This document shows positions 40,603 through 49,109 of a stretch of DNA of 64,000 nucleotides, in pieces. The position numbers were made by a program, and so were the translations under genes. The stretch covers positions 620,001 to 684,000 of the forward strand of contig CAWHVG010000002.1 in assembly GCA_963832725.1 (NCBI GenBank), given 5' to 3'. The first letter of the stretch is position 1. Every line of letters starts with the position of its first letter. The notes under the pieces are model-generated. The model was not told where the DNA came from, did not search any database, and was given only the letters and a program-made list of their open reading frames with translations. Origin of the DNA: JAEZBP01 sp963832725 (GTDB taxonomy: Bacteria > Myxococcota_A > Polyangia > Polyangiales > Sandaracinaceae).

Positions 40603-41949
40603 ATGGGGTACACCAAACTCATCGTCATGAGTGCTCTCTGTGTCGTGTCATCTTGCGTGCCGCCGCGCCAGCACCTCGACCGCGCTGCCGTCGCCGTACC
40701 GTCGATGTGCGAAATCGATCAGGCGATCATACATGGTAGCGATCTGTTCCTGACTGCGTGCGGCCGTCTTCTCGAGCTCTCTGGCCGACGGTTGTCGCGT
40801 GTCGACTACTGTGTTGGGGCGTCGGGTGGCTACACCGGGCGTTTGATGCCGTGGGGCCGAAGCCAGGTTCTCATCGGAGATGAGATCTGCGACACTCATC
40901 AGCGTACGGGCCGATCACTGCCGCTGATCCAAGACGCGGCGGGGCCCGTCGTGCGAGCTCCGGAGTCCCGCGTTGTCATTGTGCGGGAGCAGAGCAGGCT
41001 ACGATTCGTCTCGTCACGAGGCTCACATGCGTACCAGTCGGCGGGCGAGATCGCGCGGTTACACGGTCCGTATCGCCAGGATTCGGTTCTCGGAGTTGCG
41101 CTTCAGGACGGATCGATGGAGGTGGTCCAACTTCCGGAAGGCGAACGGCGAGCCGTCTTGGAACCCTCGGTGGTTCCATGGATAGTTCACGACTTGCAGT
41201 GGGTGGCGGGTCATACCTTGGTTGTATCCGGGGCAGAAGTCTCTGTCGTGGGGCTCGACAGGCGGGTCTTTCGCTTTCGGGGGGTGGCGTCGGAGGCTGC
41301 CGCAGCTCTTTCGCCTGATGCGACGCGTCTGGTGGTCGCAGATGCGATGGCCGTACGCTGTTTCTCCCTGGACCTCGGAACGGAGGACTGGTCGCAGCAG
41401 CTCCACACGAGAAGCGAAGCCACCACGGTCCGGTGGGCTGACGATGGGCAAACCATGGTGATATCGTATCCGAGGTCTCTCGTTCGAATTCACGCGGCGA
41501 GCGGCGATGTGGAGGGGGTGCTGACGTTGCCCGCAGGTGCGGCGTTTGATGTGGCCCGCGATGCGATGACTGCTGCAGCATGTATCCCAACGCTCCGTGG
41601 GTTGCCGGATGAACTGGTTGTCTCGCATTTGCGTCGTACAGAGCACGCGAGTGCGCCTCCATTCATACACACTGGACGTTACCGAGGCGGCGCCTATCAG
41701 ACGCGAGTTTCGCTCCCGGATGGCACTTGCGAGGCGGCACACGTGCGATACATCGACAGCGAAACATTCGCCGTGCGAGGGTCGAGCCTGCACATCTTCA
41801 CAGGCGGAGTCGAAACGCTTTCCATGCTAGCGCGTGAAGACGCGGGCAGACTCTGGGTTCAGCTCGATGAGGATATGGTGGTGGAGCTGGGCCCGAACGA
41901 GACGCGAGTCGTCCCCACCTCTTGGAGAGGAAGCGGGGATGGTCGATGA
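40603..41949 (+). CDS. Lipoprotein with WD40-like beta-propeller
   Basis: 448 residues. Signal peptide with lipobox (CVVSSC). The mature part shows regularly spaced strands of WD40/YVTN type, such as LSPDATRLVVADAMAVRCF and VRWADDGQTMVIS. Lower G+C than the flanks. It follows the hypothetical gene after 5 bp. Probably a surface-exposed propeller of unknown ligand. Confidence 0.65.
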   Translation: MGYTKLIVMSALCVVSSCVPPRQHLDRAAVAVPSMCEIDQAIIHGSDLFLTACGRLLELSGRRLSRVDYCVGASGGYTGRLMPWGRSQVLIGDEICDTHQRTGRSLPLIQDAAGPVVRAPESRVVIVREQSRLRFVSSRGSHAYQSAGEIARLHGPYRQDSVLGVALQDGSMEVVQLPEGERRAVLEPSVVPWIVHDLQWVAGHTLVVSGAEVSVVGLDRRVFRFRGVASEAAAALSPDATRLVVADAMAVRCFSLDLGTEDWSQQLHTRSEATTVRWADDGQTMVISYPRSLVRIHAASGDVEGVLTLPAGAAFDVARDAMTAAACIPTLRGLPDELVVSHLRRTEHASAPPFIHTGRYRGGAYQTRVSLPDGTCEAAHVRYIDSETFAVRGSSLHIFTGGVETLSMLAREDAGRLWVQLDEDMVVELGPNETRVVPTSWRGSGDGR

Positions 41950-41982
41950 GGGACGTAAGCGAGAGATAGACGCCGGTGACCA

Positions 41983-42270
41983 TCAGAACCGCCTTCGCGA
42001 GGATCGAGGCCGTTTGAACTCACCGCGGACCCGACCGCACCCGAGGTGCTTGCCCCGGGTGCTCGAGGCGACCTTCTCGACCGCACGCGTGCGCGAGAGA
42101 CCGCGCATCTGCTCGGGCTCCACCTCGCCGAGCACCCGGAAGCGGAAGAGCGCTTCGAACGACGGCAGTCCATCTCCTGTTCGGCGGGGCGTCATCGGTG
42201 GTACCGCCGCCCATCAGCGGCACCACGAGGTGCAGCTGGTCACCGTCTCGCTCGAACCGAATTAGCGATT
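41983..42270 (-). pseudogene. Remnant of an unrecognised minus-strand gene
   Basis: Two adjacent frames read like coding sequence: SLIRFERDGDQLHLVVPLM from about 42265 down, then RFRVLGEVEPEQMRGLSRTR to a stop at 41983. The frame changes at about 42185. No family recognised and no start codon is evident. Confidence 0.3.
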
Positions 42271-42303
42271 GGGGCCCTTCCACGGGAGGAGCCTTCCAGT
42301 ATT

Positions 42304-42372
42304 GCGGCACATTCCGCCGCTCACGCGGGAGTTTGCGCCGTGACTGCCGGGCTGCGCGCGCACGGGCGCTGA
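42304..42372 (+). pseudogene. Decayed copy of the 3' end of the esterase gene at 37737
   Basis: 69 bp match 38556-38630, including the stretch CCGCCGCTCACGCG and GGCTGCGCGCGCACG, up to the stop codon. The reading HIPPLTREF is retained, then a TGA and a small deletion break it. The rest of the gene is missing. It lies directly next to the stop of the minus-strand esterase at 42379. Confidence 0.75.
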
Positions 42373-42378
42373 GCGCGC

Positions 42379-43407
42379 TCAGTCGCTCGGGGCCAGGCGC
42401 TCCGCGAGGTAGCGGAGCCCGATCGGGTAGCGGTACTCGATGGCGCGGTGGGTGGCGTCGAAGAGCTCGAAGAAGAAGTCTTCGACGCCGGCGTCCTTCA
42501 ACGCGCGGGTGAAGGCGATGGCGCCGAGGTCGAGGAAGACGTCGTCGCGCGTGCCGCAGTCGACGTAGATCGCGCGCAGAGAGCGCAGCGCTTCGGCGTG
42601 CGCGGGCACCATGCGGACGGGATCCCACGCCAGCCAGCGCTCCCAGACGTCCGGGATCAGCTGCCCGGTCGTGAGGTCGAAGGGGAGGTGCACGGTCCCG
42701 TCGTCGTCCGCCGACCAGCACGCGGCCATGCAGTAGAGGTTGAGGAGGAGGATGTCGCTGTCCTTGGCCAGCGCGGGCCGGCTCCGGAAGTCGGCCCAGA
42801 AGGCCTCGAACGAGGCGTCGTACTCGCGCAGGGCGCGGACCGCCTGCCGGACGTCCGGCAGGAAGCAGACCTCGAAGAGCGCGTCGCCGGCGTGGGTCGC
42901 CAGGCCGCCGAAGACGTCCGGTCGCAGCATCGGCGTGATCATCGCGCCGTAGCCACCGCTCGACTTGCCGGCGATGCCGCGGTGGTCGCGCGAGGCGAGC
43001 GTGCGGTAGCGCGCGTCGATCCACGGGACGACTTCTTCGCAGAGGTAGGTGTGATAGCGGCCGGTGGCCGGCGAGTCGACGTACTGGCTGCCGCCGAGGC
43101 GGGTCCAGCAGTCGACGTGGACGACGACGCAAGGAGGCACGCTCGGGTCAGCGAAGAGCGCGTCGGTGAGCTCGATCGGCGTCGGCCGAAAGGGGAGCCG
43201 GTTCTTCCACATGTCGAGCTGACCGGTGAGCCCCTGGATCACGTAGAGCGTGGGGTAGCGCCGCGCCTCGTCGTCGTCGTAGCCGGGCGGCAGGTAGACC
43301 CAGACCGGGCGCGTGGCCGGATCGCCGAGCGGGTTGCCCTTCAGCACCTCGCTCTCGATCCATTGCTCGTCGAGCCGGCCGGCCATGGGCCGTGTCCACG
43401 GTTCCAT
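42379..43407 (-). CDS. Esterase of the EsterD/FrsA-like (PF00756) type
   Basis: 342 residues, no signal peptide. Alpha/beta hydrolase: YPTLYVIQGLTGQLDMW (oxyanion region), nucleophile Ser in GIAGKSSGGYGAM, acid Asp in IYVDCGTRDDVFLD and final His in FFELFDATHRAIEYR. The ATG at 43407 has an AGGGAGGTG site about 5 nt upstream, which decides the start over the ATG at 43386. Divergent from the MMPL exporter, about 150 bp away. Substrate unknown. Confidence 0.83.
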   Translation of the reverse strand: MEPWTRPMAGRLDEQWIESEVLKGNPLGDPATRPVWVYLPPGYDDDEARRYPTLYVIQGLTGQLDMWKNRLPFRPTPIELTDALFADPSVPPCVVVHVDCWTRLGGSQYVDSPATGRYHTYLCEEVVPWIDARYRTLASRDHRGIAGKSSGGYGAMITPMLRPDVFGGLATHAGDALFEVCFLPDVRQAVRALREYDASFEAFWADFRSRPALAKDSDILLLNLYCMAACWSADDDGTVHLPFDLTTGQLIPDVWERWLAWDPVRMVPAHAEALRSLRAIYVDCGTRDDVFLDLGAIAFTRALKDAGVEDFFFELFDATHRAIEYRYPIGLRYLAERLAPSD

Positions 43408-43553
43408 CCTGCACCTCCCTGGCGGCGAGGATAGGCAGGTGTGGCGCGCCACGCGAGCGCGCGAACGCCGAGCTCAGCAGACGGAGGTCGACGGGCGAGC
43501 CGCGAGCGTGCGTGGCCCGTGGCGGCCTCGCGAAGTAGGCTCCGCCGCACTCG

Positions 43554-45923
43554 ATGGGCATGAGCTCGCAGAATCGCGCGCGGGCGCTCTCGCTCGTGGC
43601 GCTGGCCGCCATCGCCGCGCTGGGCGCGTGGACGTTCACGCATCTCTCGGTGACGACGGAGATCACCCGCTTTCTGCCCTCGAGCGAGGATCGCGAGCTG
43701 GCTCACATCGCTCAGGAGATGGCCGGCTCCGATCTGAACCGGACCGTCACGCTGACCATCGAGGCGCCCGATACGGATACGGCGGTCGCGGCGTCCGAGG
43801 AGCTGGCCGAGCTCCTCTCGCGGCGGCCTGAGGTCGCCTGGGTGCGCCGCGGGCCGAGCGAGGATCTCGACCAGGCGTTCTACGAGCTCTACTTCCCGCG
43901 CAGGCTGCTCTTGTTCGCCGACTCGGCCGAGGAGGCGAGGGCGCGCCTGACCGACGAAGCGCTGCGAGAGGACGCGCGCGATTTGAAGCGCCGGCTCGCG
44001 TCGCCGACCGGGACCTTCGTCCGCCAGATCGCGCCGCGGGATCCGCTGTTGGCGTTCCCGAAGCACCTCGAGCGCCTCCGCGACGCGCAGCAGGGCGGGT
44101 TGAAGGTCGTCCGCGGTCAGCTCGTCAGCGAGGACGGCCGGCACGGCGTGATCTTCTTGGCCAGCCGCGCGTCGCCCTTCGACAGCGAGGCGAGCCAGCG
44201 TCTTCTGAGCGGCATCGACGCCGACTTCGCGAAGGTCGACGAGGCGCACGGCGGCCGGCTCCATCTGGAAGAGAGCGCCGTCCACCGCTTCGCCGTGGCC
44301 TCCGAGCGGGCGATTCACGACGACGTCACCCGCATCTCGGTGCTCAGCTCGGTCGGCGTGGTGCTGCTCTTCCTCGTGCTCTTCCGCTCGCCGCGCTACC
44401 TGCTGCTCGGCACCATGCCGCTGGCGGCGGGCGGCGTGGTCGGGCTCAGCGTGACGCAGCTCGTCTTCGGGCAGGTCCACGGCATCGGGCTGGCGTTCGG
44501 CGCCACGCTGATCGGCGTCGCCATCGACTACGTCGCGCACTACCTGAACCACCACACGCTCACGCCTTCGCCGGACGGTCCGGCCGCGAGCCTGAAGCGG
44601 ATCTGGCCGGGGCTCGCGCTCGGCGCCGCGACCACCATCGCCGGGCTGTCCGGGCTGGCCTGGACCAGCTTTCCCGGCATCCGCGAGCTGGCCGTGTTCA
44701 CGTCGGTCGGCATCGTGGTGGCGCTTTTGGCGACCCGCTTCTTGGTGCCGCCGTGGATGCCTTGGAGGCCGGAGCCGACTCGGCTGCACCGGGCGGTGGC
44801 GCGCGTGCTCGCAGCGTCGCTGGCGAGGATGCGTCGCTCGCGCGTGTTGCGCTTCGGCCTGCCTGCGGTGGCGCTCTTGGTGTGCGCGGTCGGGCTGAGC
44901 CGGCTGACCTGGGTGGACGACATCCGCGTGCTCAACGCGCTCGATCCCGCGCTGGTCGCCGAGGACGAGCGGGTGCGCGAGCGGGTGAGCCGGATGGACG
45001 CGGGCCGCTTCGTGATCGCGTGGGGACCGGACGAAGAGACGGCCCTCCAGCGGAACGACGAGGTCTTCCGCCGGCTGACCGAGGGGCTCGAGGCGGGAGA
45101 GCTGGCCCGCTTCCGTTCGCTCCACTCGTTCCTGCCTTCCGAGACAACGCAGCGCGCGAGCATGGAGGCGCTGCAAAGCGATCCGCGGCTCTTCGATCGT
45201 CTGTCGACCGCGCTCGCCGAGGAGGGCTTCGTCGCCGACGCGTTCGCGCCCTTCCGCGAGGCGCTGAGCGAAGACCCGGCGCCGCTCACCTGGGAGGCGC
45301 TCGCCGAGTCGCCGATCGGTCCTCTGGCGCGAAGCTTCCGCATCGATCTGAGCGACGGCCGGGTCGCGTTCGTCACCCTGATGCGGAGCGGCGATGTCGA
45401 CGCGCTGACGGCGCGGCTCGACGGAATCGAGGGCGTGCGGCTCTTCGATCAGACGCGCTTTCTCGGGAGCGCGTACGGCCGCTTCCGCACGCGCACCCTG
45501 CAGATGATTGGCGTCGGGCTGGTGGCGGTGTTCCTCTTACTGCTCTTGCGCTACCGGCGGCTGATGCCGGCCATCGCCGCGTTCGCGCCGGCCGTGCTGG
45601 CCGCGGCGACCGCGCTGGCGGTGCTCACGCTGATCGGCTATCGAGCGAACCTCATGCACCTGGTCGCGCTCCTGCTCGTGCTCAGCATGGGCGTCGACTA
45701 CGGCGTCTTCATGGTCGAGGCGCACGGCGACGAGGAGTCGGTCGCGCCGACCTTGACCAGCCTCCTGGTCGCCTGCGTGTCGACGGTGCTCTCGTTCGGG
45801 CTGTTGGCGATGAGCGCGAACCCGGCCCTGCGTGCGTTGGGCGCCATCACAGGCATCGGCGTGATGCTGAGCTTCGTGCTGGCGCCGGCGGCGTGGCTTT
45901 TTCTGGCCGAGGAGAAGCGATGA
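43554..45923 (+). CDS. MMPL/RND-family exporter of the aryl polyene type
   Basis: 789 residues in the duplicated MMPL layout: one helix, a periplasmic domain, a five-helix bundle, then the same again. Examples are VLLFLVLFRSPRYLLLG then LIGVAIDYVAHYLNHH, and in the second half VLSMGVDYGVFMVEAHGDEE. The Asp of 'GVDYG' is the presumed proton-relay site of RND pumps. The combination with the DUF3261 lipoprotein is the hallmark of aryl polyene clusters, but here it lies 11 kb from LolA. It overlaps the next gene by ATGA. Confidence 0.88.
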   Translation: MGMSSQNRARALSLVALAAIAALGAWTFTHLSVTTEITRFLPSSEDRELAHIAQEMAGSDLNRTVTLTIEAPDTDTAVAASEELAELLSRRPEVAWVRRGPSEDLDQAFYELYFPRRLLLFADSAEEARARLTDEALREDARDLKRRLASPTGTFVRQIAPRDPLLAFPKHLERLRDAQQGGLKVVRGQLVSEDGRHGVIFLASRASPFDSEASQRLLSGIDADFAKVDEAHGGRLHLEESAVHRFAVASERAIHDDVTRISVLSSVGVVLLFLVLFRSPRYLLLGTMPLAAGGVVGLSVTQLVFGQVHGIGLAFGATLIGVAIDYVAHYLNHHTLTPSPDGPAASLKRIWPGLALGAATTIAGLSGLAWTSFPGIRELAVFTSVGIVVALLATRFLVPPWMPWRPEPTRLHRAVARVLAASLARMRRSRVLRFGLPAVALLVCAVGLSRLTWVDDIRVLNALDPALVAEDERVRERVSRMDAGRFVIAWGPDEETALQRNDEVFRRLTEGLEAGELARFRSLHSFLPSETTQRASMEALQSDPRLFDRLSTALAEEGFVADAFAPFREALSEDPAPLTWEALAESPIGPLARSFRIDLSDGRVAFVTLMRSGDVDALTARLDGIEGVRLFDQTRFLGSAYGRFRTRTLQMIGVGLVAVFLLLLLRYRRLMPAIAAFAPAVLAAATALAVLTLIGYRANLMHLVALLLVLSMGVDYGVFMVEAHGDEESVAPTLTSLLVACVSTVLSFGLLAMSANPALRALGAITGIGVMLSFVLAPAAWLFLAEEKR

Positions 45924-46573
45924 AGCACGTCGTCGCGCTGGCGCTCCTGTTGACCGCGTGCGGGCCGTCCGCCGCGGGCTCGGCGCCGCCGATCGCGTAT
46001 CCCGGCGAGCTGACGCCGCCTTCGGAGCTGCGCTCGCCGCTCGGCGAGGCCTTCGCGCTCGACCAGCGCGTCGTGGCCGAGAGCCAGGAGGGCACGCACG
46101 AGTTCCGCGCGGTGCTGCAACTGCAAGGCGACACGCTGACCATGGTCGGCCTCGGGCCGCACGGCGGGCGCGGGTTCGTGCTCACCGAGCGCGGGCGGGA
46201 GGTCGAGCTCGAGTCGCACCTGCCGGAGGAGCTGCCCTTTCCTCCTCGCTTCATGATGCTCGATGTCCAGCGCGTCTGGTTCCGCGGGCTCGACGGTCCG
46301 CTGCCGGACGGAGAGCACGAAGGCGTCGTCGACGGCGATGAGGTGAGGGAGCGCTGGGAGGGCGGACGGCTGCGCGAGCGCACGTTCCAGAGGCAGGGCG
46401 GCGAGCCGCCCGGTGTGATCCGTGTCGTCTACGAAGGCGGCCTCGGATCGGGCGAGCCACCGACCGTGGTGCGCTACGAGAATGGCTGGCTCGGCTACAC
46501 GCTCACCCTCACGACGCTGGCGTTCCAGCCGATCGAGGCGACGAGCGGCGGAGAAGCCGGCTCCGACGACTGA
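45920..46573 (+). CDS. DUF3261-like lipoprotein of aryl polyene clusters
   Basis: 217 residues. Lipobox LLLTAC. The mature part is all-beta, with LQLQGDTLTMVGLGPHGG and a late PTVVRYENGWLGYTLTL, as in the lipoproteins encoded directly after the MMPL exporter in aryl polyene clusters. Family function unknown; probably acts in the outer membrane on polyene-lipid placement. Start overlaps the MMPL stop (ATGA). Confidence 0.75.
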   Translation: MKHVVALALLLTACGPSAAGSAPPIAYPGELTPPSELRSPLGEAFALDQRVVAESQEGTHEFRAVLQLQGDTLTMVGLGPHGGRGFVLTERGREVELESHLPEELPFPPRFMMLDVQRVWFRGLDGPLPDGEHEGVVDGDEVRERWEGGRLRERTFQRQGGEPPGVIRVVYEGGLGSGEPPTVVRYENGWLGYTLTLTTLAFQPIEATSGGEAGSDD

Positions 46574-46606
46574 ACGCGTCGCCGCTTTGGGGTACCATCC
46601 CGCGCG

Positions 46607-47236
46607 ATGGCGCGACCGCGAGGCGCGGACTCGGAGGAGACGCGGCGGCGCGTGCTGCAGAGCGCGCTCGACCTCATCGCCGACCGAGGTGTGGACGGAG
46701 TCTCGATCCGCGAGATAGGCCGTCGTGCGGGCGTGACCCTCGCCACCGTCCATCACTACTTCGGCACCAAGGCGGAGCTGCACGCGTCGGTGATCGCGGA
46801 GATGGACCGCGAGCTGGAGGCGCTGGTGCAGGATCTCTTCGCCGGGTGGCTCGAGCAGGGCCCGGCGGAGGAGAAGGTCGCGACGGCGGTCCGCAAGGCG
46901 TTCGCGTTCGCCCGCGGGCACACCAGCGTCATCCGATTGCTCCTGCGCACGGTGATCGAGTCGGGCGACATCGGCGTCGACCGTCTCCAGCGCCTGCAGG
47001 GGCCGCTTCTGAGCGCGGGCGGGCAGCTCATCGCGGGGGACGACGCGCACGCGCGAGCGATGGCGCGCACGCACGTCCAGAACCTCATCTTCCTGCTCGC
47101 GCGCAACGCCGTCGCCACCGACCGCGAGCTGATGAACGTGACCGGCTGCGAGGAGCCGGGAGAGGCCCGCGAGGTCGCGGAGGCGGCGCTGATCGAGGTG
47201 GCGCGGGCCGTGGTCGTGCCGCAATCGCGCGGGTGA
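46607..47236 (+). CDS. TetR-family transcriptional regulator
   Basis: 209 residues. N-terminal HTH of the TetR family: LDLIADRGVDGVSIREIGRR then AGVTLATVHHYFGTKAELH. The C-terminal ligand domain is helical. It follows the DUF3261 gene by 33 bp on the same strand, so it is a candidate regulator of the MMPL/polyene genes. Confidence 0.9.
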   Translation: MARPRGADSEETRRRVLQSALDLIADRGVDGVSIREIGRRAGVTLATVHHYFGTKAELHASVIAEMDRELEALVQDLFAGWLEQGPAEEKVATAVRKAFAFARGHTSVIRLLLRTVIESGDIGVDRLQRLQGPLLSAGGQLIAGDDAHARAMARTHVQNLIFLLARNAVATDRELMNVTGCEEPGEAREVAEAALIEVARAVVVPQSRG

Positions 47237-47300
47237 CGAGGCTCGCGGCCGCTGCCGGCGTCGCGCGCGAACGCGGCGCCGGGCAGCAGCGGAGATCCCC

Positions 47301-49109
47301 TCAGTCGGCGGGCTGGCAGCCCTCGCGCTGCACGCGCGAAGTCGGCGGATCCACGATCAGGAATTCGACCCGGCGATTTGCCCGGCGGCCGTACGAGTGC
47401 TCGTTCGAGTTGAGCGGGAACGCCTCGCCACAGCCCCACGCCTCGACGCGCTCGGCCTCGATCCCGTGCGCGACCATCCAGCGACGCACGCTCGCCGCGC
47501 GGCGGCGCGAGAGCTCGAGGTTGTTGCCGTCGTCGCCGACCGAGTCGGTGTGACCCTCGACGCGGATCCGGCGGAGCTGCGGGTTGGTGCCGACGATCGA
47601 CACGACGTCGCGGAGCACGTCCTCGCTCTCGGTGCGGATGACGTCCGAGCCGGTCTCGAATTCGACCCGCTCGCCGATGTCGATCGAGCCGCCCGAGCCG
47701 CCCATGCACGCGCGCTCGGGGCAGCCCCCGCAGGTCCCACCGCGCTGCGTCCCGGGCGTGAGCGGGCAGTGATCGGACGCGTCGGCCAGGCCGTCCTCGT
47801 CCGCGTCCACCTCCGGGCAGCCGTCGCCGTCGCGGATCTCGTCGAAGTCCTCCACGTCGAGCGGGCAGTGATCCTCGGCGTCCGGGATGTGATCGCCGTC
47901 GCGGTCGAGCGCCGCATAGCGCGCCGCGGGGCCCTCGGTTGCGGTGTCGCCGGTGGTGGTGTCGCCGGTGGCGGTCTCGCCGGTGGGGGTCTCGCCGGTG
48001 GCGGTCTCGCCGGTCGCAGCGTTCTCGCTCGTCTCGCCCGTCGAGTCGTTCGGCGTGGCCGCAGCGTGCTCGCCGCCGGCGTCGGCCACCGCATCGCCGT
48101 CCTGCGATCCGTCCTCGGGCTGGCTCGACTCCGCGACCGTCGTCTGCGGCTCGTCGGTCGTTCGCTCGCCGGCGACCAATCCCGCCCCTGCGCCGTCGCG
48201 GGTCGCGCTCGGCGTGGCGGGCTCCGGGAACACCCAGCTCACGGTGAACGCGCCGCGGAACGTAGGCGTCCCGTAGCCGGACCCGAGCCCCATGCCCGCG
48301 GCGAGCCCGAAGACCAGCCCGGGCAGCGCCGTGAGACGGGCGCCCGCCAGCACCTCGGTCGGCGAGGTGTTCGGATCTGCGAAGTGCGCGAAGCCGGTGC
48401 TCCCCCACGCTTCGACGCGCGCCTCGAGCATCTGTTCGATGACGGCGAAGCTCGCGCCGAGGCCCCACGTGAGGGCGTCGCCGACGCGCAGGGATTGGAA
48501 GTCGACCGTGTCCCGGAAGCGCCCGCCGAGGTTCGCCTGGATGCGCAGCCGCGGGATCGGTCGCACCTCCGCCAACACGCGCGGGGTGACGGTGAGGCCG
48601 GGCGCGCCGAGGAGCTGTTGGGATTGCGCGGCCGCCGCCGTCGGTGCGGTCGCCTCCACTTCGAGCGCGAGCGCGACCGGATCTCCGTCGTCGCCCAACA
48701 TCACGTAGCGTCCACCGAGCGCGAGATCGCCGAGGCCGGCCCCCTGGGCCTGCGGGAAGCCGGGCACGGACTGTCCGGTCATCACCAGCGTGGTGGGCAA
48801 GCGCGCGTAGACCACGAAGCGATCGAAGAGTCCGATCGCCACCCCGACCTGCGCCCCGAGCTGGTGCTGGACGAGCGGCGTGCTGGGCTGCCCCACGCGC
48901 TGGAGCACGAGCGGCGCGAGCGCGTAGTCGAGCTGGAGCGACGCGCTGCCCCGCAGGTGACCGAGGCCGACCGGGCGGGAGAGCACGAAGCCGTCGCGAC
49001 CTGTGGGCGCGGCCCGGTACTGGTCGAGCGTGACCGACTGCGCGGCCGCCTGCCGGGCGAGAAGCGACGCGAGCAGCGCGAAGGCGAGCGACTGGATGGT
49101 TCGGTTCAC
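47301..49109 (-). CDS. Outer-membrane protein with TSP3 repeats and OmpA peptidoglycan-binding domain
   Basis: 602 residues. Signal peptide, then an N-terminal beta-barrel-like part with alternating strands (LDYALAPLVLQRVG, GVAIGLFDRFVVYARLP). A linker built from (T/S)GET repeats follows, then calcium-binding TSP3 repeats (DRDGDHIPDAEDHCPLD and DADEDGLADASDHCPL). The C-terminal OmpA domain has FETGSDVIR, VEGHTDSVGDD and NLELSRRRAASVRRW, which binds peptidoglycan. Last of four genes in a minus-strand operon; GTG start overlaps the upstream stop by 4 bp. Confidence 0.88.
   Translation of the reverse strand: MNRTIQSLAFALLASLLARQAAAQSVTLDQYRAAPTGRDGFVLSRPVGLGHLRGSASLQLDYALAPLVLQRVGQPSTPLVQHQLGAQVGVAIGLFDRFVVYARLPTTLVMTGQSVPGFPQAQGAGLGDLALGGRYVMLGDDGDPVALALEVEATAPTAAAAQSQQLLGAPGLTVTPRVLAEVRPIPRLRIQANLGGRFRDTVDFQSLRVGDALTWGLGASFAVIEQMLEARVEAWGSTGFAHFADPNTSPTEVLAGARLTALPGLVFGLAAGMGLGSGYGTPTFRGAFTVSWVFPEPATPSATRDGAGAGLVAGERTTDEPQTTVAESSQPEDGSQDGDAVADAGGEHAAATPNDSTGETSENAATGETATGETPTGETATGDTTTGDTATEGPAARYAALDRDGDHIPDAEDHCPLDVEDFDEIRDGDGCPEVDADEDGLADASDHCPLTPGTQRGGTCGGCPERACMGGSGGSIDIGERVEFETGSDVIRTESEDVLRDVVSIVGTNPQLRRIRVEGHTDSVGDDGNNLELSRRRAASVRRWMVAHGIEAERVEAWGCGEAFPLNSNEHSYGRRANRRVEFLIVDPPTSRVQREGCQPAD

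Noticed and set aside
42020..43132. A minus-strand frame running through the esterase and beyond
   Set aside because: It is out of frame with the esterase, Arg/Pro-rich, and only its last 90 codons (below 42270) look like coding sequence; those are listed as a remnant.
43341..45176. Minus-strand open frame opposite MMPL
   Set aside because: Shadow of the MMPL gene; His/Arg/Glu-rich with no domain, while the plus strand shows a complete RND layout.
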